From assembly GCA_015663215.1 (NCBI GenBank), contig DQSP01000051.1, positions 1 through 7,334 of the forward strand: DNA of 7,334 nt. Reading direction: 5' to 3'. Below, in pieces: positions 1-5,601 of the stretch. The notes under the pieces are model-generated. The model did not search any database and was not told where the DNA came from. It was given only the letters and a program-made list of their open reading frames with translations. The first letter of the stretch is position 1. Every line of letters starts with the position of its first letter. A program made the position numbers and the translations under genes. The DNA is from Sulfurimonas sp. GTDB taxonomy: Bacteria > Campylobacterota > Campylobacteria > Campylobacterales > Sulfurimonadaceae.

Positions 1-2
1 AC

Positions 3-317
3 CTTGATGAGAAGATAAAAGATGGTCTATTTCGAGAAGATTTATACTACCGTTTAAACACTATACCTCTTCATATACCTCCCCTTAAAGAGAGAAAAGA
101 TGAGATACTCCAAATCGCAGAAGCCACTTGTAAAGCGAACTGTGAGAAGTATGATTTTGATTTAAAAGTGTTTTCAACTGAGGCAAAGTCTGAGTTACTT
201 GACTATAACTGGCCAGGAAATATTCGAGAACTGATTTCAGTAGTTGAACGTTCAGTAATTTTAAGTGAAACAAATGAAATACAAAAAGATGAACTTTTTT
301 TAAATGTCAGAAAATAA
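3..317 (+). CDS. flgR: Sigma-54-dependent activator, C-terminal fragment (probable FlgR), no HTH domain
   Basis: This is the last 104 codons of a gene cut by the left window edge. The fragment is the end of a sigma-54 AAA+ ATPase domain, which hydrolyses ATP to open RNA polymerase-sigma54 complexes. It shows the arginine-finger region FREDLYYRLN (residues 10-19, with R11 and R17), the IPLHIPPLKERKDEI segment (21-35) and the sensor II motif WPGNIREL (70-77). Only about 27 residues follow, and the protein then stops, so there is no Fis-type helix-turn-helix as in NtrC. Helicobacter pylori FlgR, the flagellar sigma-54 regulator, likewise lacks a DNA-binding domain. From memory, C. jejuni has flgR just upstream of asd, which supports the name. 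The receiver domain and Walker motifs lie outside the window. The stop is 15 nt before asd, so the two are probably cotranscribed. The family is certain; the FlgR identity is inferred from tail length and context. Confidence 0.85.
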   Translation, partial: LDEKIKDGLFREDLYYRLNTIPLHIPPLKERKDEILQIAEATCKANCEKYDFDLKVFSTEAKSELLDYNWPGNIRELISVVERSVILSETNEIQKDELFLNVRK

Positions 318-332
318 AATATAGGAAAAAAT

Positions 333-1373
333 ATGAGTACAAAAAAATATAACATTGCAGTAGTTGGTGCAAATGGTGCTGTTGGAGAAGAGATATTAAC
401 ACTTCTTAGTGAAATTGACTTTCCACTAGAGAGACTTATACCTCTTGCTAGTTTAAGAAGTGTTGGTAAAAGTGTTGATTTCAATGGGGAAAGCCTTCCT
501 ATAATTGAACTGACGCATGATGTGTTTACTGAGTATGGCATAGATATAGCTCTCTTTTCTGCTGGTGGTTCTGTAAGTGCAGAGTTCGCTCCCTCTGCTG
601 TTAAAGCTGGTGCTGTGGTTATTGACAATACTTCTCACTTTAGAATGGATGAGGATACTCCACTTGTAGTTCCAGAAGTAAATCCCCAAGATATAAAGAA
701 GTGGAGACAGACAGGAATAATCGCGAATCCTAACTGTTCTACTATTCAAATGGTACAAACACTCAAACCTCTTGATGAAGCTTATGACCTTTTACGTGTA
801 GATGTTAGTACATACCAAGCAACAAGTGGTGCAGGAAAGAGTGCTATGGAAGAGTTAGTTAACCAGATGCAAGCATTTTTCGCATTTACACTTAGTGATG
901 CTGAGCATAAAGCTTTTAACCAACAAATAGCTCTTAATGTAATCCCTCAGATAGATGTATTTACTGAAAATGGTTACACAAAAGAAGAGATGAAAATGGT
1001 AAACGAAACTGTTAAAATTATGAACAAAGAGATAGCACTATCAGCTACTTGTGTTCGTGTTCCTACACTTCGTGGTCATGCAGAAGCACTCACGCTTACT
1101 TTTGACTCTGAAGTAAACGCAGACGAAGCACGTGAAATATTAGCAAAAGCACCAAACCTTGTCATACTTGACAACCCAGATGAGGCCCTCTACCCTATGC
1201 CTGCAACTTGTGTAGATAAAAATGAAACTTTTGTAGGTCGTATTCGTAGTGATGTTTATGCAAAAAATATGCTACACCTTTTTGTTGTTGCTGACAACCT
1301 TCGAGTTGGAGCTGCAACAAATGCAGTTCGCATCGCTCAAAAATGGATAGAGTTTCAAGAGGAGGAGTTATAA
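333..1373 (+). CDS. asd: Aspartate-semialdehyde dehydrogenase
   Basis: This cytosolic enzyme reduces 4-aspartyl phosphate with NADPH to aspartate semialdehyde. That is the branch point to lysine and diaminopimelate (peptidoglycan) and to threonine and methionine. At 346 aa it is full length for the family. The N-terminal NADP-binding loop GANGAVGEE lies at residues 12-20 and a SAGGS loop at 76-80. The catalytic cysteine is C135 in NPNCSTIQ. YQATSGAGK follows at 161-169 and EEMKMVNET at 218-226. RVPTLRGHAE (242-251) supplies the substrate arginine R242 and catalytic histidine H249. All key residues are present, so the enzyme should be active. The ATG has an AGGA at 323-326, about 6 nt upstream, which supports the start. 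It lies 15 nt after the sigma-54 activator and its stop overlaps the next start by 1 nt (TAATG), so it appears to be inside an operon. Confidence 0.97.
   Translation: MSTKKYNIAVVGANGAVGEEILTLLSEIDFPLERLIPLASLRSVGKSVDFNGESLPIIELTHDVFTEYGIDIALFSAGGSVSAEFAPSAVKAGAVVIDNTSHFRMDEDTPLVVPEVNPQDIKKWRQTGIIANPNCSTIQMVQTLKPLDEAYDLLRVDVSTYQATSGAGKSAMEELVNQMQAFFAFTLSDAEHKAFNQQIALNVIPQIDVFTENGYTKEEMKMVNETVKIMNKEIALSATCVRVPTLRGHAEALTLTFDSEVNADEAREILAKAPNLVILDNPDEALYPMPATCVDKNETFVGRIRSDVYAKNMLHLFVVADNLRVGAATNAVRIAQKWIEFQEEEL
1360..1367 (+). promoter_or_regulatory. Strong Shine-Dalgarno that fixes the YqhA-family start
   Basis: An AGGAGGAG run lies inside the last codons of asd, with AGGAGG at 1360-1365, 7 nt before the ATG at 1373. 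It decides the start of the downstream gene. An in-frame ATG at 1343 has no comparable site and would add ten residues not expected at the front of this membrane protein. The TAATG stop/start overlap suggests translational coupling with asd. Confidence 0.85.
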
Positions 1374-1888
1374 TGTTAGAGAAAATATTTGAGAAAGGCC
1401 TATGGTCTACACGCTTTATGGTACTACTTGCCGTTATCTTTGGTCTTATAGGAGCAGTTTCGCTCTTTATCGTTGCCTCGTTTGATGTTTATGACACAGC
1501 AAAATATATCCTAAACACCTATGCAAACCATCTACACCCTAAAACCTTTCATGAGGATGTAGTAGGTGGGATTATCGGTGCGGTTGATCTTTATCTCATA
1601 GGTGTTGTTATGCTCATCTTCTCTTTTGGACTCTATGAACTTTTTATCTCTGATATAGATGTTGCTAGAGAGGATAAAACAAGAGAAAATAAAATTTTAG
1701 CTATTCATTCACTAGACCAACTCAAAGATAAAATATCGAAAGTAATCGTAATGGTTCTTGTGGTTGGATTTTTTCAAAAAGTTGGTCATACTGAGTATAA
1801 TGGTGCATTAGACATGCTTTACTTCGCACTATCTATCACTGCTGTAGCTGTTGGTTTATATTTTCTTGGTAAAGTCGGAAAACATTAA
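1373..1888 (+). CDS. YqhA/UPF0114-family integral membrane protein
   Basis: This is a 171-aa inner-membrane protein of unknown function that resembles the YqhA (UPF0114) family. Four hydrophobic segments are visible, at about residues 14-37, 66-92, 121-137 and 147-167. The N-terminal signature LEKIFEKGLWSTRFMVLLAV and the central IIGAVDLYLIGVVMLIFSFGLYELFIS stretch are what I recognise as typical of the family. A charged cytoplasmic-type loop (DIDVAREDKTRENK, about 94-107) joins TM2 and TM3. I see no catalytic motif. The ATG at 1373 is preferred over the in-frame 1343 ATG because of the AGGAGGAG site and the 1-nt overlap with asd. A small membrane protein after asd also occurs in C. jejuni as I recall it, so the link may be conserved, but nothing here ties it to amino acid synthesis. 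The family call is fairly secure; the function is unknown. Confidence 0.88.
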   Translation: MLEKIFEKGLWSTRFMVLLAVIFGLIGAVSLFIVASFDVYDTAKYILNTYANHLHPKTFHEDVVGGIIGAVDLYLIGVVMLIFSFGLYELFISDIDVAREDKTRENKILAIHSLDQLKDKISKVIVMVLVVGFFQKVGHTEYNGALDMLYFALSITAVAVGLYFLGKVGKH

Positions 1889-1918
1889 TTAGTTAGAAAA
1901 TTATTTTAAGGAATAAAA

Positions 1919-2959
1919 ATGGGTAAAATATTTGTAGATGCATGTTTTGGTAAAGAGACACCATACACACCAGTATGGATGATGAGACAAGCCGGTCGTT
2001 ATCTTCCAGAGTATATGAAAGTTCGTGCAAAAGCTGGAGACTTTCTTAACCTTTGTCACGATCCAAAGGCTGCTGCTGCTGTAACAATTCAGCCTCTTGA
2101 TATTGTAGGTGTTGATGCTGCAATTCTATTTACAGATATTTTAGTTATTCCTGATGAGATGGGGATGGACCTCTCTTTTGTAAAAGGAGAAGGTCCAAAG
2201 TTTTCCGATCCTATTACAAGTCAAGCTGATTTAGATGCACTCATCGGTGGTGATGAGGCTGCAAGCAGACTTACTTATGTTTTTGACACTATCAAACTCC
2301 TTCGCACACAACTTGATGAACGCGGCGATGACATAGCACTTATCGGTTTTGCTGGTGCTCCTTGGACTCTTGCTACTTACATGATAGAAGGTCAAGGAAC
2401 AAAAACTTATAACATCTGTAAAAAGATGATGTACTCAAACCCAACCCTTTTACATAACATCCTAAGAGAAGTAACAGAAGTTTTAAAACTTTACCTAGAA
2501 AAGCAGATAGAAGCTGGAGTTGATGTTGTTCAGATTTTTGACTCATGGGCAGCTGCTATTGAGGTAGATAACTATGATGAGTTTTCTTGGAGTTATATGG
2601 TAGAAATTGCTGAGTTTATTAAAGCTAAATATCCTCATATTCCTATTATTATGTTCCCTAAAGGTATTCCTGCGTTTTATGACAAGGTATATGGAAACTT
2701 TGATGTTTTTGGTGTTGACTGGGCTACTCCGATGGAATATGCAAAAGAGAAGTTGGGTGACAAGTATGTTCTTCAAGGAAATATGGAGCCATGTCGTTTG
2801 TACTCCAAAGAGCAGACAACTGCTTCAGTTGAGAAAATCCAAAAAGTTATGAATGGGAAATGCCACATCTTTAACCTCGGTCACGGAATCCTTCCAGATG
2901 TACCAGTAGAAAATGCTAAACACTTCGTAAGTGAGTGTCAGCGTGTCAGCAAAAAATAA
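1919..2959 (+). CDS. hemE: Uroporphyrinogen decarboxylase
   Basis: HemE removes the four acetate carboxyl groups of uroporphyrinogen III to give coproporphyrinogen III in the cytosolic heme pathway, without a cofactor. At 346 aa it is full length. [15 protein letters not shown] (residues 18-32) carries the substrate-binding arginines R23 and R27. FTDILVIPD (71-79) holds the key aspartate D73. [16 protein letters not shown] (143-158) includes Y154 and FDSWAA (207-212) includes S209. LQGNMEP lies at 285-291, and [10 protein letters not shown] (318-327) supplies H322. All residues equivalent to the known active-site set are present. The ATG has AAGGA at 1908-1912 with 6-nt spacing. The gene follows the YqhA-like gene by 30 nt with no hairpin between, and its last codons overlap the radical SAM gene. 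From memory, hemE followed by a radical SAM gene is also the order in C. jejuni. Confidence 0.97.
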   Translation: MGKIFVDACFGKETPYTPVWMMRQAGRYLPEYMKVRAKAGDFLNLCHDPKAAAAVTIQPLDIVGVDAAILFTDILVIPDEMGMDLSFVKGEGPKFSDPITSQADLDALIGGDEAASRLTYVFDTIKLLRTQLDERGDDIALIGFAGAPWTLATYMIEGQGTKTYNICKKMMYSNPTLLHNILREVTEVLKLYLEKQIEAGVDVVQIFDSWAAAIEVDNYDEFSWSYMVEIAEFIKAKYPHIPIIMFPKGIPAFYDKVYGNFDVFGVDWATPMEYAKEKLGDKYVLQGNMEPCRLYSKEQTTASVEKIQKVMNGKCHIFNLGHGILPDVPVENAKHFVSECQRVSKK

Positions 2960-3887
2960 TATAATCTTCGGACCTATAAACTCACGCCGCTTTGGCATGA
3001 GTCTAGGTATAGACCTCTCCCCTGCACTTAAACAGTGTAATTTCGACTGCCTTTACTGCGAACTTGCTCCTGCTCTTACTATGGATAAACAGATAAATAC
3101 TATTAGTATACCTGAGATTATAGATGAGCTTAAAGCTCATCTAAACGCAGGTATAGATGTTATCACTCTCACTGCAAATGGAGAGCCGACACTCTATCCA
3201 AATTTGAGTGAGCTTATAGATGCTATAGACAAAGTCAAAGGTACAACCCAGACACTTATCCTTACAAATAGTGCTACCCTTATTGATGATGGTGTTTATA
3301 AATCTCTCCTCAAACTAGACCAAGTAAAACTCTCTCTTGACGCTATTAGTCCTGATGTATTTAAAAAGATAGATAGACCGCATGAGAGTATAAAAGTTGA
3401 AGATATAGTACAAAGAGTTATCGCATTTAGTAAAGAGTACAAGGGCAAGCTATTTATAGAAGTTCTTTTTGTACATGAGCTAAATGATACCAAAGAAGAG
3501 GTACAAAAACTAAACGATGTTTTAGTCGAAGTAAACGCTAGTAGAGTCGACTTAGGAACCATAGATCGACCTCCTGCTTATCCTGTTGTAGGTATTAGCT
3601 ATAAAGAGCTTCATGAGATTAGTATGGCATTTGACAGCATACTTCCTATACACATAGCTTCTCGTATTCATGCTGAACCTAACAATGCTCCTTATAGTGA
3701 GGAAGAGATACTAAATACTCTCGATAAACGCCCACTTACATGGGATGACATCAAGCTTTTACTTGATGAAGAGAGCCAAAAATCATTATTACTTTTACAA
3801 AAAAGTGAAAAAGTAGTTATTAAAAAAGTAGGAAACTTAGAGTTTTTAATTCCTGCACAAAATTACAAAAGAAAGAGAAACAGATGA
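2931..3887 (+). CDS. Radical SAM protein, COG0731-like (unknown substrate)
   Basis: A protein of up to 318 aa with a radical SAM core. The 4Fe-4S/SAM cluster motif is CNFDCLYC (CX3CX2C; C36, C40 and C43), preceded by the family signature [19 protein letters not shown] (13-31). TANGEPTL (81-88) is the SAM-binding GE-type motif, and [16 protein letters not shown] (135-150) is a further core strand-helix. Residues about 255-308 look like a small helical or winged-helix C-terminal domain. This architecture is common in COG0731-like proteins, some of which relate to wyosine-type enzymes, but the substrate is unknown and I assign none. The start is a GTG inside hemE: 2931 (29-nt overlap) or 2943 (17-nt overlap). 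Neither has a good Shine-Dalgarno, although GTGAG at 2931-2935 slightly favours 2943. The ATG at 2997 would delete part of the signature. Translation probably depends on coupling to hemE. The stop overlaps the esterase start (ATGA). Confidence 0.9.
   Translation: MSVSVSAKNNIIFGPINSRRFGMSLGIDLSPALKQCNFDCLYCELAPALTMDKQINTISIPEIIDELKAHLNAGIDVITLTANGEPTLYPNLSELIDAIDKVKGTTQTLILTNSATLIDDGVYKSLLKLDQVKLSLDAISPDVFKKIDRPHESIKVEDIVQRVIAFSKEYKGKLFIEVLFVHELNDTKEEVQKLNDVLVEVNASRVDLGTIDRPPAYPVVGISYKELHEISMAFDSILPIHIASRIHAEPNNAPYSEEEILNTLDKRPLTWDDIKLLLDEESQKSLLLLQKSEKVVIKKVGNLEFLIPAQNYKRKRNR
3121..3143. repeat. Perfect 11-bp inverted repeat with 1-nt centre, inside the radical SAM gene
   Basis: The left arm TAGATGAGCTT (3121-3131) and right arm AAGCTCATCTA (3133-3143) are exact reverse complements around a single A at 3132. 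As RNA it could form a stem of about 9-10 bp with a tight loop. It encodes the IDELKAHL part of the protein, so codon constraint alone could explain it. No T-tract follows, so it is not a standard terminator. Confidence 0.8.
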
Positions 3888-4513
3888 GTTATGAAAACCT
3901 AGAGTTAGAAAATATTTTTATCCCCTCCAAAGTACCCTCAAAAAAACTGATGATTATTTTACACGGACGTGGCGACTCAAGCCAAGGTTTTGTTGGTCTG
4001 CCTCCATACTTAGCACTTGATGACATGAACTACATCCTTTTTGATGCTCCATTTGAGTACTTTAGTGGTCAGTCATGGTACCAACTCCCACCCGATCAAC
4101 TCCCAGGGATAGAGTACTCTGCAACACTTCTAACAAAAGATTTAGATACACTTTTTGAAAGTGATTTTAATGCCAACGAGAGTTTTCTTTTTGGTTTTTC
4201 TCAAGGCTCTCTGCTTACATTTGAGTTTGGAGCAAGATACCATAAAGTCCTCGCTGGCTACATTGCAATAAGTGGTTATATTTACGATGCACCACTTCTT
4301 CTAAAAGATATGAATCCAGATGCAAACGCGAAGAACTGGTTGTGTACACACGGAACAAGTGACCCAGTCCTTGCATACGAAACTTCTAAAGCACAAGTAA
4401 AAATACTACAAGATGGTGGTTTTGACATAGAGTTTAAGACTTATGATAAAGAGCATAATATAGATGGAGATGAGTTGAAAATGATATCTGAGTGGATAAA
4501 AAAGAGATATTAA
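3884..4513 (+). CDS. Alpha/beta-hydrolase serine esterase (phospholipase/carboxylesterase family)
   Basis: A 209-aa cytosolic-type hydrolase with no signal peptide or membrane segment. It carries the Abhydrolase_2 / carboxylesterase pattern. The oxyanion-region motif is LHGRGDS (26-32). The nucleophile elbow is GFSQG (104-108), with S106 as the catalytic serine. The acid D160 lies in THGTSDPVL and the histidine H191 in DKEHNI. The length matches the small esterase/lysophospholipase group to which YpfH-like proteins belong. The triad is complete, so it should hydrolyse short-chain esters or lysophospholipid-like or acyl substrates; the physiological substrate cannot be read from the sequence. 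The ATG shares ATGA with the stop of the radical SAM gene, and only a weak purine stretch precedes it, so coupled translation is likely. It is the last gene of the + strand group and converges on the M29-like gene. Confidence 0.92.
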   Translation: MSYENLELENIFIPSKVPSKKLMIILHGRGDSSQGFVGLPPYLALDDMNYILFDAPFEYFSGQSWYQLPPDQLPGIEYSATLLTKDLDTLFESDFNANESFLFGFSQGSLLTFEFGARYHKVLAGYIAISGYIYDAPLLLKDMNPDANAKNWLCTHGTSDPVLAYETSKAQVKILQDGGFDIEFKTYDKEHNIDGDELKMISEWIKKRY

Positions 4514-4526
4514 GTAAAGATGTAAT

Positions 4527-5522
4527 TTAAACCCTCCAAGCCTCGTTTTCAAAAATAATTTCATCATCAAGTTTTACAGTAGTTGTATCCACAAAGACAT
4601 CTACATGGAACTTACCTTCTCCTCTTTTGATACCCGGTTTTGCATACATCCCGTGTTTGCGACCAAGAGAGAGGTGAACACCACACATTCGTTCGTATGT
4701 TCCGGTGTCACTCACAACTTTGGTTTTGGTAAATGCACGGTTGAGTCCAAAACCTAACTCTCTCACCCAGATGCCACCCTCACCTTCACGGATAAGCTCT
4801 AAGACTTCATCAAACGCGGGAGTTGTATTTTCAGTGGCTACAACTTTTCCTTTTTCTATTATAAGTATTGCAGGTGTTGGTGGTTTAGTCGTTCTATATT
4901 TTGTGTTACTAAATACAGCGATTTTAACGCGACCGTAAAGTGCTTCTAAGTCCTTCGCTTCGGTAAAAACTTCACCTATAGGAAACTGTCCACCACTGTT
5001 TGGCATCTGTGAATAATCCCCGATGTTAAGCTTTGCAGTTTCAAATGCAGAGTCGTAGTAAAGGTACTCGCCCCCACTCTCGATGACTCCGCAAGAAGCA
5101 CTGTCTATCTTTTCTTTAAGTGCATACCCAACACCTCTAAAATACTCTCTATCATATAAAAGTGAGTCTATATAAGTAGGAATCTCATCTTCACTCATTC
5201 GCTCTAAGTGTGGATGTTCTATCACTTTTATCTTGCGTTTAAAGAGTTCTACCCGTATTCTAAAAGCATTGAGTCGAAAGTTTGTTGATTGGATGAGGGC
5301 TACAAAGTCATACTCTTGTAGTGCATTAAGAGCTTCTAAAATTTGCTCTGACTCTGTTGTGTCAAAATTTATGAAAGTTGCGTTTGGGAGGGATACTCTA
5401 TATGCCTCATATAAAATCTTAGATAGTTTTGAGTTAGTATCGTATACTACAACTGCATTTTGGCTATCCGTATGCTCAAACACATCATTGATGATGCTAC
5501 TTATATTTTCTACTGTATTCAT
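4527..5522 (-). CDS. M29 aminopeptidase-like putative metallopeptidase
   Basis: A 331-aa protein on the minus strand. The C-terminal half carries motifs resembling M29 (aminopeptidase T/S, thermophilic metalloprotease) enzymes, whose usual ligands are two Glu, two His and one Asp. Here the candidates are E184 in GGQFPIGEVFTE, E255 in VRELGFGLN, H283 in GVHLSLG, and H306 and D308 in FHVDVF. The spacing between the last motifs is shorter than in classical M29 enzymes, and the whole protein is shorter than the roughly 400 residues usual there, with a divergent N-terminal half (1-150). It is therefore best called M29-like, possibly a divalent-metal peptidase; it could have another activity in the same fold. 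There is no signal peptide. The ATG at 5522 is the only plausible start, because an in-frame stop lies seven codons upstream, but no Shine-Dalgarno precedes it. The gene is probably monocistronic, between convergent and divergent neighbours. Confidence 0.82.
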   Translation of the reverse strand: MNTVENISSIINDVFEHTDSQNAVVVYDTNSKLSKILYEAYRVSLPNATFINFDTTESEQILEALNALQEYDFVALIQSTNFRLNAFRIRVELFKRKIKVIEHPHLERMSEDEIPTYIDSLLYDREYFRGVGYALKEKIDSASCGVIESGGEYLYYDSAFETAKLNIGDYSQMPNSGGQFPIGEVFTEAKDLEALYGRVKIAVFSNTKYRTTKPPTPAILIIEKGKVVATENTTPAFDEVLELIREGEGGIWVRELGFGLNRAFTKTKVVSDTGTYERMCGVHLSLGRKHGMYAKPGIKRGEGKFHVDVFVDTTTVKLDDEIIFENEAWRV

Positions 5523-5529
5523 AGGGAGA

Positions 5530-5535
5530 ATAATA
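5530..5535 (-). promoter_or_regulatory. Candidate -10 box for the M29-like gene
   Basis: Read on the minus strand this is TATTAT, lying 7 nt upstream of the ATG at 5522. A transcript starting at the usual distance would begin at or next to the ATG, which fits the absence of a ribosome binding site. No clear -35 is seen. The region is AT-rich, so such a hexamer can occur by chance. Confidence 0.35.
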
Positions 5536-5569
5536 CTATATTATTAATGAAAAGAGAGAGTATAGTCAG

Positions 5570-5575
5570 TATAAT
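5570..5575 (+). promoter_or_regulatory. Candidate -10 box (TATAAT) for tex
   Basis: A consensus TATAAT lies 26 nt upstream of the tex ATG and would give a leader of about 20 nt. No recognisable -35 box is present at the usual distance, which is common for the main sigma factor of Campylobacterota. It is the best promoter candidate in the 79-nt divergent region. Confidence 0.5.
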
Positions 5576-5590
5576 ACACAAATAATTTCC

Positions 5591-5595
5591 AAGGA
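5591..5595 (+). promoter_or_regulatory. Ribosome binding site of tex
   Basis: AAGGA with 6-nt spacing to the ATG at 5602 supports that start. It has the same form and spacing as the site before hemE. Confidence 0.8.
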
Positions 5596-5601
5596 ACTGC
5601 T

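Noticed and set aside
294..330. Possible asd promoter (T-run then TAAAAT/AAATAT)
   Set aside because: The -10-like hexamer at 315-320 is too close to the ATG; transcription would start within or after the ribosome site. It is more likely AT-rich chance sequence at a cotranscribed junction.
203..758. Minus-strand open frames opposite the 5' half of asd
   Set aside because: The + strand encodes a complete, motif-rich Asd; the antisense frames have no recognisable domains.
1343..1372. Upstream ATG extending the YqhA-like protein by ten residues
   Set aside because: No ribosome site precedes it, the added residues are hydrophilic and atypical, and the AGGAGG plus ATG at 1373 is a far better start.
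1889..1918. Terminator or promoter between the YqhA-like gene and hemE
   Set aside because: The 30-nt gap has no inverted repeat and no convincing -10 at a workable distance; only the hemE ribosome site is clear.
2543..2852. Small open frames overlapping hemE on both strands
   Set aside because: They overlap conserved hemE coding sequence and show no motifs or ribosome sites.
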